From: Malachius bipustulatus
Taxonomy: Eukaryota; Arthropoda; Insecta; Coleoptera; Melyridae
Assembly: GCA_910589415.1 (NCBI GenBank)
Contig: OU342635.1
Coordinates: 41,442,055-41,506,054 of the forward strand
Direction of reading: 5' to 3'
DNA: 64,000 nt
Of this stretch, positions 59,001 to 64,000 are shown one piece after another. Position 1 is the stretch's first letter. Every line of letters starts with the position of its first letter. Under the pieces are notes generated by a model, which made no database searches, was not told the DNA's origin, and saw only the letters and a program-made list of their open reading frames with translations. The position numbers and the translations under genes are program-made.

Positions 59001-62000
59001 GAAAGCTCATCAAAAATATATTTCAAAAATTATTTTATCTCGAGCTTTTATACCTACCTACCTAACATGATCTATTAAAATTAACAGGACAGGGGCATAA
59101 TATCATATAATACGGCCGAGTCTAGACGAGAGTGGACAATTCGGGAAGAGCGCAGAAGAGAGGGGAGGCTGTTTCCATAGTTACAACATAATCGGCTTAG
59201 GAGTTGCCGACTCCAGAACGGCATAAGCCGTTTAATGAGAGAAACACAGGTTCGCAAACAGTCCCCGTGCGATTCCAGGCCAGGCTTAGCGAGTGATGGG
59301 ATGGGAACAGGAGAATGAATATCAGGGAAGCGAGACGAGAAGCATTGCATGCCCATCAGTAGCTTCCGTTTATGGGAATTTGGAGATTGTTATTGTTGCT
59401 CTCGGTGGACGAATAGTTTAAAAAAAAATGGCTACTGTGGAAATTTCAGTTTATTTCCTTTGCGCCTTAAAAATAAAATAGAAATTTTGGTTCATTTTAT
59501 ACCTATACCTGTCTGTATATAATATACCTAAGACGCCACTGGTATAAAACGTAATTTTTTTGACACAGACATAGTTTGGGATACGTTCTTCTTATTCTGT
59601 TTATTTTAAATGAAAATTTATTTCTGTTTTTTTGCATAAATGTACCTGCGCAGTTTTTATCAAAGTTCAAATGGCCGCCATTTTGAAACGACTCGATCCA
59701 TATTTCTCAAACGCAATACCCGACATCCAACTATTACAAAAGTTTCAGTTACGTACCTTAAATTGAAAACTACGATCTGTAATAAGTACTTATAATATTA
59801 CAAGTCTCTTTCTAGCCATGCAGCAAAATAACATCATCCAACCCATCCTTAGGCTATGCTTTTGAAATCCCGAGAGAACGATAGCGATAGCAGTTCTCCA
59901 GAGCTTATTGTCGAATTCGACATTCGAAGTGGAAAGCCCTGGCAGGATTTTTATTCCCTTTGTAAGTCCCTTTCGACCGATTTCGTGTTTATTTTATTTA
60001 AGGTCTTTCGGTCTCCCCATAAATCGGACCTGCTATTGGCGTTCCTCCTTCAACCGCCTGGTAATTTTTGTCCCTAAGCAGCTAATAAATAAAAAAAGGT
60101 TCTCCTCGATTTGAATTTCAAATTACAGTTCCCCATGTACCTCCTAATGAAATAAGTTTTTATATCGCATGCAGCGTGGACCCTACCTACCTACTATTTC
60201 TTTTGAGAGTATTCTATAGATACGATACTTTTAGATTAGAAGGGCAAAAAATTAAGAATGGTTCAGTTTTTTTGAAAAAAAAAACAAATAAAATAAAGTA
60301 TCAATCAATGGCGTGTGGAAAACGTGTTTTTGGTTGACCACCTTTTAAGGGTATCTGGAAAACATTTTTTTTTCTTTTATACAATAAAATATACAGGGTG
60401 TTTACTGTATATTTTAGATCCAAAATACATCCAATTCTGAAGACATCGATTTTTCAAGAAAAAGGTTATTCAAATTTTTCGAAAAAAAAATTTCTATTCG
60501 CTTTTAATAAAAATCCTCTGCCAGACGATAAAAAGAGCGAGAAGTTCAAAACTGCGTATCTCATATCTTATAATATAAATTTTTTGATGAAAATGGCAAC
60601 GGTTTGTCCTCAGACTAGGGCGGAATTTCCCTTTAATCGTCCAATTTTGATAATGTAAGATTTTTTCCTATACGGGGCTTAAAAAAATATAAACTCCCTA
60701 TAGAGGAAACTTTTTTATTTTGCCAGATACAGAGTCGGTTAAAGGGACAAAGTTGAGCACAATTTGATGCTTATCAAGAATCGGGAGCCAAATTTTTGAA
60801 AAATTCAGCCGTTACTGAAATATGCTGAAAAAACTGAAAAATTGAAATTTCCTATTTTTGCCATATCTTTTTTATTATTAGAGATTAATAAATAATTTTT
60901 TCTGGGCTTACATAAGTCGGCAAGAGGTATCCATTTGACATTAAAAAAAATTTTCATAGCCAATTTGTGTTTTTCTTATGGCCGCCATATTGTGTTTTTG
61001 TCACTCGGTATTAAAAAAATCATGAAAACCAAAAATTAGTACGTACTTAACTTAACATTAAAAAAAAATAAAAAATTTTCTTATTTTTTTATAAAAAAAG
61101 ACAACTTTTCGTTTTTTGGGTGAATTTTTTTTTTGTTATACAGGGTGTTTACTGTAAGGTTGGCCAAACTACACAGGCTGATTCTTCAGTCTAAAATAAA
61201 CAAAAAATTTCCCATTAACGTCGTGTGTCCGGAAATGCACCGTTTTTGGGATATAGTTAGGGTGTCGAAGAAATACTCTTTTTCCAGTTCTTTTGAAGAT
61301 ATCTCGGGAACCGTATAAGATACAATGTTCAACTCTTATACGCACTATGTGCTCACTGATCCCCTTATTTTCGCCGTAAAATAAAAGTTAAAAAAAAACA
61401 GTGGCGTAGATTTAGGGTAATTTTAGGATTTCGATCTTTTAAATTCTACGCCACTGGAATAAATGCGATTTTAAGCAGCGCTTTAGATCCGCCCGTGTTT
61501 TCCACACCAAAAAGGTTATCTTGGTTAATGGCTCTAAAGTGAACCGTTTCCGAGAAAAATGTCATTTTATGAGGGAAAACATCAATTATAGGAATAAATT
61601 TTCACTTACTTTCATTTTTCCAAAATGCTATTGAAAAATCGTTAAAAAAGTGACGTTTTCTCTCATAAAATGTCATTTTTCTCGGAAACGATTCATTTTA
61701 GAGCCGTTGACCAGTATCTTTTTGGTGTAGAAAACATAGACGGTTCAAAGGCGCTGCTTAAAATCGCATTTATTTCAGTGGCGTGGAAATTAGGGTGTCG
61801 AAACCCTTAAAAATACCCTAAATCTACGCCACTGATTTTTTTTAAACCTTTATTTACGGCGAAAATAAGGGGATCAGTAAACACGTAGTCTGAAGAATCA
61901 GCCGGTGAAGTTTGGTCAACCTTACAGTAGTAAGCACCCTGTATATAAAAAAAATGCCAAAATTGTAACAATTTTTTAATACAGCACACAGCAAAGTTCG

Positions 62001-63206
62001 TATAAATTAGCTGCATGATACAATAAACTTAAAAAGATATGACATTGCGCAGATTCCCTCTGCGCGTTACGTTTTATGACGTCAACAGGATCTCACTGCC
62101 ACATCTCCACTGCCACTTTCCTATTCGATCTTTTATGAATAGCATTGCATTTGGGAAGTATGGTGTTTTAATTAAGTTATTTGCGTTATCATTGGGGATA
62201 GAATCATTGGGAAGAACTGTTGAACAATAGTGTTCCACATAATAATAATAATTGTAACAGCAATAACAGAACGAAAAATAACAAGGATAATGTGATGTGT
62301 TTTCGTTTTTCGAGTGATCCACAAAGCTAGTGATTATTATGTGCGTAATCCCCAATTTATGAACTGTTTGTATATACGATAGTGAAGCGATGTCGACAGA
62401 TTGAATCTGGAAAATCTCTGTCGAATACAAATTGAAATTTCACACATCGTAATGAGATCCTTTTGACGTCATCATAAAATAAGACCGCCTATTACCATAA
62501 TAACTATCTCTTTATGACTGTGATTATTGTATCATGAATTAGCTGCACATTTGCGTAATTGTCAAACAGTAGAGCCAGAGATGTCAATTAACGGCCATCG
62601 CCAATTATAATAATTGTAATATCCGTATCCGCCGATGTTCCCCGTGGAGATGAGGGTGGCCACCCTTTGCATAGAAGGGATCTTACACTATATTTAATCA
62701 GAATGAAAGGGGAGAAGATGAATGGTATCATGGTCCTCATTTACATTTAAATGGACATCTACGCTTAGCTATAATACAGACTTCACAGATTCTGCTTTCC
62801 AATAACCGCGCCTCCTTATTCGTTTTAATTCTAACGCGCTCCAGGAAAAGTACATTTTCTCCCTGTATCATTAAGAAGATACGTCCACGGGTTTAAAATC
62901 GTCAGTTTACGTTCCAGATTTTGCTTAACAAAAAATGATTAAAGTAACCTAGGAAACAATAAGTATCAGGTACCTACCTTCCTGCATATTCTTCTGGATA
63001 AGGTATGATGATGCCGTCGGGACTCGGTCTTGGGGAATTCCCGATCCAGAAAAAGGCATCGGGACCGGTACCGTCGTAGGAGAAGCCTTTGATGAAAATG
63101 GTGGTTTCGTCAACTGCGTACGCTGTCCCTTTTATACCGTGCGCATATTCCTGCAGGGTTCCGATCAAGCGGCCATAATATGGTTCTTTGCGTCTCACAC
63201 ATACTC
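40912..63206 (-). CDS. Skeletor: Skeletor-like protein (DM13-DM13-DOMON), 3' nine exons
   Basis: Nine exons from 63206 down to 40912 join with consistent phases into about 684 codons ending in TAA. In order: DM13 domain 1 (exons 63206-62978 and 52975-52864; G-P-D-A-F-F-W-I-G and R-D-I-R-W-L-S-V-W-C), DM13 domain 2 (48686-48468 and 45241-45041; G-P-D-A-Y-F-W-I-G and Y-D-I-D-W-L-A-V-W-C), and a DOMON domain (42439-41750). A conserved extracellular region with C-E-W and N-P-A-R-F-H-P-L-Y-I follows, then a hydrophobic C-terminal segment (41000-40930) that may be a membrane or GPI anchor. The first exons with the signal peptide lie past 64000. Drosophila Skeletor was described as a spindle-matrix component, but DM13-DOMON proteins are thought to be secreted redox proteins; both roles are family knowledge. 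I see no disabling change. Confidence 0.93.
41163..41378 (-). CDS. Skeletor: Skeletor exon (72 codons)
   Basis: Starts V-F-A-G-V-D-Y-D-K-L-G after a TTTCAG acceptor and ends L-L-Y-Y-Q at donor CAG/GTAATG. Contains the conserved R-Y-C-E-W and the N-W-T-V-P-L-D-A-P-D-L-L-Y-Y-Q segment of the family. The upstream intron (41429-41379) is only 51 nt. Confidence 0.9.
41430..41698 (-). CDS. Skeletor: Skeletor exon (89 codons plus 2 nt)
   Basis: Acceptor ATTTCAG, then G-E-T-T-F-Y-A-K-I-G-P-T-G-G-K-R-G; contains Y-T-F-V-V-E-G-G-D and P-A-R-F-H-P-L-Y-I-T. Donor AAAAA/GTGAGT at 41429. The 51-nt intron after it has no stop in frame. Confidence 0.9.
41750..42194 (-). CDS. Skeletor: Skeletor exon, DOMON domain main part
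   Basis: 445 nt beginning V-G-G-D-V-T-V-A-Y-Y-D (DOMON strand motif) and ending K-I-I-G in phase 1. Contains Y-Y-M-S-D-Q-A-Q-C and G-V-C-P-D-S-R, a cysteine pair of the family, and V-S-I-I-A-A-F-G-P-L-N. Confidence 0.9.
42263..42439 (-). CDS. Skeletor: Skeletor exon, start of DOMON domain
   Basis: 59 codons, T-S-T-T-P-R-P-P-Y-A-L-N-C through Y-M-A-F-G-I-S-G. Acceptor TGTCAACAG, donor ATG/GTAAGT. Both junctions are phase 0. Confidence 0.9.
42440..43189. other. Skeletor intron sequence
   Basis: AT-rich intron part with no further exon or repeat that I can support, ending at the TA-flanked element at 43190. Confidence 0.4.
43190..44374. mobile_element. TA-flanked MITE-like element, 1185 bp
   Basis: Starts CAGGGTCAACCTTTGGGA, ends with TCCCAAAGGTTGACACTG, inverted ends of about 34 bp; TA at 43188-43189 and 44375-44376. 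The interior is AT-rich without transposase. It lies in the Skeletor intron and directly abuts the next element. Confidence 0.85.
44379..44994. mobile_element. TA-flanked MITE, 616 bp, copy 1
   Basis: Ends CAGGGTGATCCCGAAATGGC and inverse, about 28-bp TIR. TA at 44377-44378 and 44995-44996. About 85-90% identical by eye to 47430-48028. It sits two bases beyond the previous element's TA, so insertion occurred at or beside that TATA site. Confidence 0.88.
45041..45241 (-). CDS. Skeletor: Skeletor exon, second half of DM13 domain 2
   Basis: 67 codons, V-P-N-E-M-G through G-Q-T-K-I-S. Contains the DM13 signature Y-D-I-D-W-L-A-V-W-C and F-G-H-V-L-I-P. Acceptor TTTTCAG, donor TCT/GTAAGT, phase 0 at both sides. 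Confidence 0.92.
45245..47081. other. Skeletor intron sequence
   Basis: Intron between the exons at 48468 and 45241. AT-rich; from about 46200 it has GC-richer text resembling decayed repeats (GGACAGACCGGGTGACAGAC, GCCCATTTTCAATAGG) but no ends I can define and no exon. Confidence 0.4.
47082..47286. mobile_element. Short TA-flanked CAGGGT element
   Basis: CAGGGTCTC at 47082 and GGACACCCTG at 47286, flanked by TA. Only 205 bp. The internal text TCATTTTGAAACGGCTCGGCCG is partly shared with about 59670-59770. Probably a deletion derivative of a mariner-like family. Confidence 0.55.
47430..48028. mobile_element. TA-flanked MITE, 599 bp, copy 2
   Basis: Second copy of the 44379-44994 family in direct orientation, starting CAGGCTGATCCCGAAATGGC and flanked by TA (47428-47429 and 48029-48030). 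Differences include a 16-bp-scale indel near the left end. Confidence 0.88.
48170..48395. repeat. Diverged duplicate segment in Skeletor introns, copy 1
   Basis: GAAGGGACT at 48175 and AAAATTAATTATTTGTGACC with CTCTGCGT near 48335-48362 recur in the same order at 50770-50885. Spacing differs, so this is an old duplication or a decayed repeat family. Confidence 0.5.
48468..48686 (-). CDS. Skeletor: Skeletor exon, first half of DM13 domain 2
   Basis: 73 codons, V-D-F-G-E-V-F-I-P-P-N-L through P-F-G-I-K. Contains Y-D-G-A-G-P-D-A-Y-F-W-I-G-N-G. Acceptor TCTTTCCAG, donor AAG/GTAGGT. Confidence 0.92.
48885..49065. repeat. Repeat shared with the hAT element at 25947
   Basis: This stretch (with CTATGTGCTGGAGCGAGATA and AGCAACTTTGCCTGTATTTA) is the inverse of about 26807-26965 inside the hAT element. 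It may be a fragment of a related hAT copy. Confidence 0.6.
49066..52860. other. Large Skeletor intron, left part
   Basis: No further exon found. It contains a block near 49290-49540 with moderate GC, the second copy of the 48170 repeat (about 50765-50900), and otherwise unremarkable AT-rich intron text. Confidence 0.4.
50765..50900. repeat. Diverged duplicate segment in Skeletor introns, copy 2
   Basis: Carries GAAGGGACTTGAGAACC and AAAATTAATTATTTGCGACC, paired with the copy at 48170-48395. Confidence 0.5.
52864..52975 (-). CDS. Skeletor: Skeletor exon, second half of DM13 domain 1
   Basis: 112 nt: 1 nt completing an arginine codon from the upstream exon, then E-P-P-V-L-R-A-Y-N-N-S-D through R-R-F-T. 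Contains R-I-R-D-I-R-W-L-S-V-W-C. Acceptor TTTTTCCAG, donor ACT/GTAAGT. Without this exon the phases of the exons at 62978 and 48686 do not agree, which supports it. Confidence 0.9.
53045..53175. repeat. Short inverted repeat
   Basis: TGACGAACGTTTTTATTCGT near 53078 and its near-inverse GCGAAAACGTTCGTCA near 53155. May be a small hairpin or MITE remnant. Significance unknown. Confidence 0.35.
53795..54456 (-). pseudogene. Second LINE, RT catalytic part
   Basis: Continues after the inserted LINE fragment with L-W-N-G-A-I-E-H-H-G, A-L-D-I-S-R-A-F-D, then after a frameshift the G-V-P-Q-G-S block and F-V-D-D-R-T-L. Truncated at T-L-F-R-T-A-H. Confidence 0.8.
54469..55381 (-). mobile_element. 5'-truncated LINE copy inserted in the second LINE
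   Basis: Contains the RNase H domain, CCHC finger, 3' UTR and ATATCA-type tail of the 9672-32030 family, nearly identical to that copy. Flanked by CTCGGTGACGTA on both sides (54457-54468 and 55382-55393), the target duplication. The 5' end carries a short hairpin: GTTGGTGCCTG with following bases (55331-55349) is repeated inverted at about 55360-55380. The 3' UTR here lacks the mariner found at 29323, providing the empty site. Confidence 0.88.
54566..55372 (-). pseudogene. LINE RNase H/CCHC fragment
   Basis: Same protein as 28400-29274, with E-L-Y-A-I-E, T-D-S-Q-A-A, G-N-E-R-A-H and the C-x2-C-x8-H-x4-C finger. It is interrupted by a one-base shift near 54968-54970, where a stretch present in the other copy (F-F-E-A-E-L-R-K) changes frame. 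Confidence 0.85.
55394..55916 (-). pseudogene. Second LINE, RT N-terminal part
   Basis: Reads K-R-I-M-L-A-L-D-P-N-K-A-S-G-P-D-D, a frameshift near 55680, then Y-K-K-G-I-F-P-S-C-W-K and N-Y-R-P-V-A-L-L up to the target duplication of the inserted LINE. Confidence 0.8.
56170..56888. other. Skeletor intron, moderate GC
   Basis: No exon recognised. Its left part may belong to the 5' side of the second LINE or to another decayed repeat. Contains the TAGG microsatellite at 56594-56624. Confidence 0.35.
56594..56624. repeat. TAGG microsatellite
   Basis: About seven and a half tandem TAGG units. Shorter TAGG/CCTA runs occur elsewhere in the window (2011-2020, 2221-2232, 33570-33580). Confidence 0.85.
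56889..58065. repeat. Composite repeat, copy 1
   Basis: A left block (CTTTTTTATTTTGCCAGATA at 56889 onward) and a foldback block (57200-58065) occur again in the same order at 60707-61941. The foldback block pairs around about 57610, with GTGGCGTAGATTTAGG near 57399 against CCTAAATCTACGCC near 57820. It ends TACAGTAAACACCCTG followed by TA (58066-58067). The left CAGGGTGTTTACTGTA end is missing in this copy. Confidence 0.7.
58071..58960 (+). repeat. Three tandem copies of a roughly 308-bp unit
   Basis: The sentence CAGT-GACCGTAAAG-CCTCAGTTTTCTCAC starts at about 58071, 58381 and 58688, each followed by the same text about AAAATTTTGAAAA and ATCTCGAAAA. Units have diverged by point changes and indels; the third is partial. 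An inverted relative lies at about 60395-60560. No gene. Confidence 0.8.
58961..60390. other. Skeletor intron sequence
   Basis: No exon recognised. A GC-richer block at 59090-59360 has no splice context. The part 59650-59780 resembles the short element at 47082. Confidence 0.35.
60395..60660 (-). repeat. Inverted copy of the 308-bp satellite unit
   Basis: ATTCTGAAGACATCGATTTT and the following GCCAGACGATAAAAAGAGCG are the inverse of the satellite text at 58300-58560. Confidence 0.55.
60707..61941. repeat. Composite repeat, copy 2
   Basis: Same order of blocks as 56889-58065: CTTTTTTATTTTGCCAGATA at 60710, then the complete foldback element at 61141-61941. Confidence 0.7.
61141..61941. mobile_element. 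Complete TA-flanked foldback element, 801 bp
   Basis: Starts CAGGGTGTTTACTGTAAGGT and ends with the inverse (CTTACAGTAGTAAGCACCCTG-type end at 61941). TA at 61139-61140 and 61942-61943. Most of it pairs as a hairpin around about 61600. It is the intact reference for the truncated relatives at 57200-58065 and 63281-63951. Confidence 0.85.
61944..62977. other. Skeletor intron sequence
   Basis: AT-rich with no exon or repeat end that I can support. It ends at the donor site of the DM13 domain 1 exon. Confidence 0.4.
62978..63206 (-). CDS. Skeletor: Skeletor exon, first half of DM13 domain 1
   Basis: 229 nt starting with 2 nt of a split codon, then V-C-V-R-R-K-E-P-Y-Y-G-R-L-I-G through P-E-E-Y-A-G. 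Contains A-Y-A-V-D-E-T-T-I-F-I-K and Y-D-G-T-G-P-D-A-F-F-W-I-G. Acceptor ATTTCAG, donor AAG/GTAGGT. It is the most upstream exon in the window. Confidence 0.92.
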
Positions 63207-63280
63207 CTGAAATGAAATATACATATTTATAGGTACTTATAGATTTATTGAATTTTATATACTTAAATAGATATTTATGG

Positions 63281-63951
63281 TATTTTGAGGGTTTCGACCC
63301 CCTAATTTCTACGCCACTGGAATAAATGCGATTTTACGCAGCGCCTTTGAACCGTCCATGTTTTCTACGCCAAAAAGGTACTCTCGGTTAACGGCTCTAA
63401 AATTTCCGAGAAAAATTGCATTTTATGAGAGAAAACATCAATTAATAGGAATAAGTTTTCACTTACTTTCATTTTTCCGAAATGCTGTTGAAAAATAGTT
63501 AAAAAAAGTGACGTTTTCTCTTATAAAATGCAATTTTTCTCGAAAACGGTTCATTTTAGAGCCGTTAACCAAGAGTACCTTTTGGTGTAGAAAACATGGG
63601 CGGTTCTAAAGCGCAGCTTAAAATTGCATTTATTACAGTGGCGTAGAAATTAGAGGGTCGAAACCCTCAAAATACCCTAAATCTACGCCACTGAATCTTT
63701 TTTTAAACCATTATTTTACGACGAAAATAAGGGGATCGGTGAGCACATGGTGTGTATAAGAGCTGAACATTGTAACTCATACGGTTGCCGAGATATCTTA
63801 ATAAAAAACTGTAAAAAGAATATTTCTTCGACACCCTGTATCTCAAAAACGGTGCATTCACGGACACACGTTGATGGGAAAATTTTTGTTTATTTTAGTC
63901 TGAAGAATCAGCCTGATGTGAAGTTTGGCCAACCTTACAGTAAACATCCTG
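63281..63951. mobile_element. Truncated foldback element, third relative
   Basis: The right end matches the 61141-61941 family (ACCTTACAGTAAACATCCTG, TA after 63951). The left end starts inside the element at about 63281, so roughly 130 bp are lost. Two arms still pair around about 63500. It lies in the intron upstream of the DM13 domain 1 exon. Confidence 0.75.
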
Positions 63952-64000
63952 TATAATGAAGAATAAAAAAAACCTCGAAAAAAACATACACCTATATTAC

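Noticed and set aside
59081..59356. 91-codon - strand frame in a Skeletor intron
   Set aside because: GC-richer than the surroundings, but without acceptor/donor sites that would join it in phase to the Skeletor exons, which already join without it.
1..64000. CRISPR arrays, prokaryotic operons or rRNA genes
   Set aside because: No regularly spaced direct repeats with unique spacers, no ribosome-binding-site-led gene clusters and no rRNA-like sequence were seen.

Overview
This window is animal, almost certainly insect, nuclear DNA. It is AT-rich, its introns are spliced with GT-AG sites, and it is crowded with insect-type transposons (TA-flanked CAGGGTG mariner/IS630-like elements, hAT, piggyBac, Polinton/Maverick, RNase H-bearing LINEs and a tRNA-derived SINE). 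The many TAGGTACCT-type microrepeats would fit a hemipteran, but that is a weak guess. There is no operon, CRISPR array or prokaryotic signal.

Two host genes are visible and they converge. Near the left edge (964-1047, + strand) is what looks like the last coding exon of an unrecognised gene, followed by a poly(A) signal. The right third (63206 down to 40912, - strand) holds the 3' nine exons of a Skeletor-type gene: two DM13 domains, a DOMON domain, a conserved C-terminal region and a hydrophobic C-terminal tail. All nine exons join in phase. The 5' exons, with the signal peptide, lie beyond 64000. The Skeletor introns carry several small TA-flanked inverted-repeat elements, satellite-like repeats and a LINE inserted in another LINE.

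The space between the two genes is a transposon nest. One LINE (9672-32030, 12-bp target duplication AGGACCGCACTC at both ends) is spread over 22 kb because other elements landed in it. These are a Myb/SANT-exon-bearing element and a small palindromic MITE (about 10.5-12.0 kb), a TA-flanked palindromic element (13237-25905), a hAT element (25947-27124) and a mariner (29323-31972) that carries a SINE. Removing the inserts with one copy of their target duplications restores the LINE reading frame at two junctions. Left of the LINE is a 4.8-kb mariner-like element (3333-8154) that contains a hAT element and a piggyBac remnant, and next to it a 1.2-kb foldback element (8207-9397).

The standout is inside 13237-25905: a Polinton/Maverick-like element present as a giant palindrome. 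Two nearly identical arms, each with a gene for a protein-primed family B DNA polymerase, meet head to head at about 19139 around a spacer of about 48 bp. Each polymerase gene has a short intron that splits the catalytic D-T-D motif. The arms carry different disabling changes, which argues against simple duplication in assembly. No integrase, protease, ATPase or capsid gene is seen, so this is a polymerase-only element. A 200-N gap (14004-14203) sits exactly where the left arm should end; symmetry predicts that about 1.77 kb is missing there.
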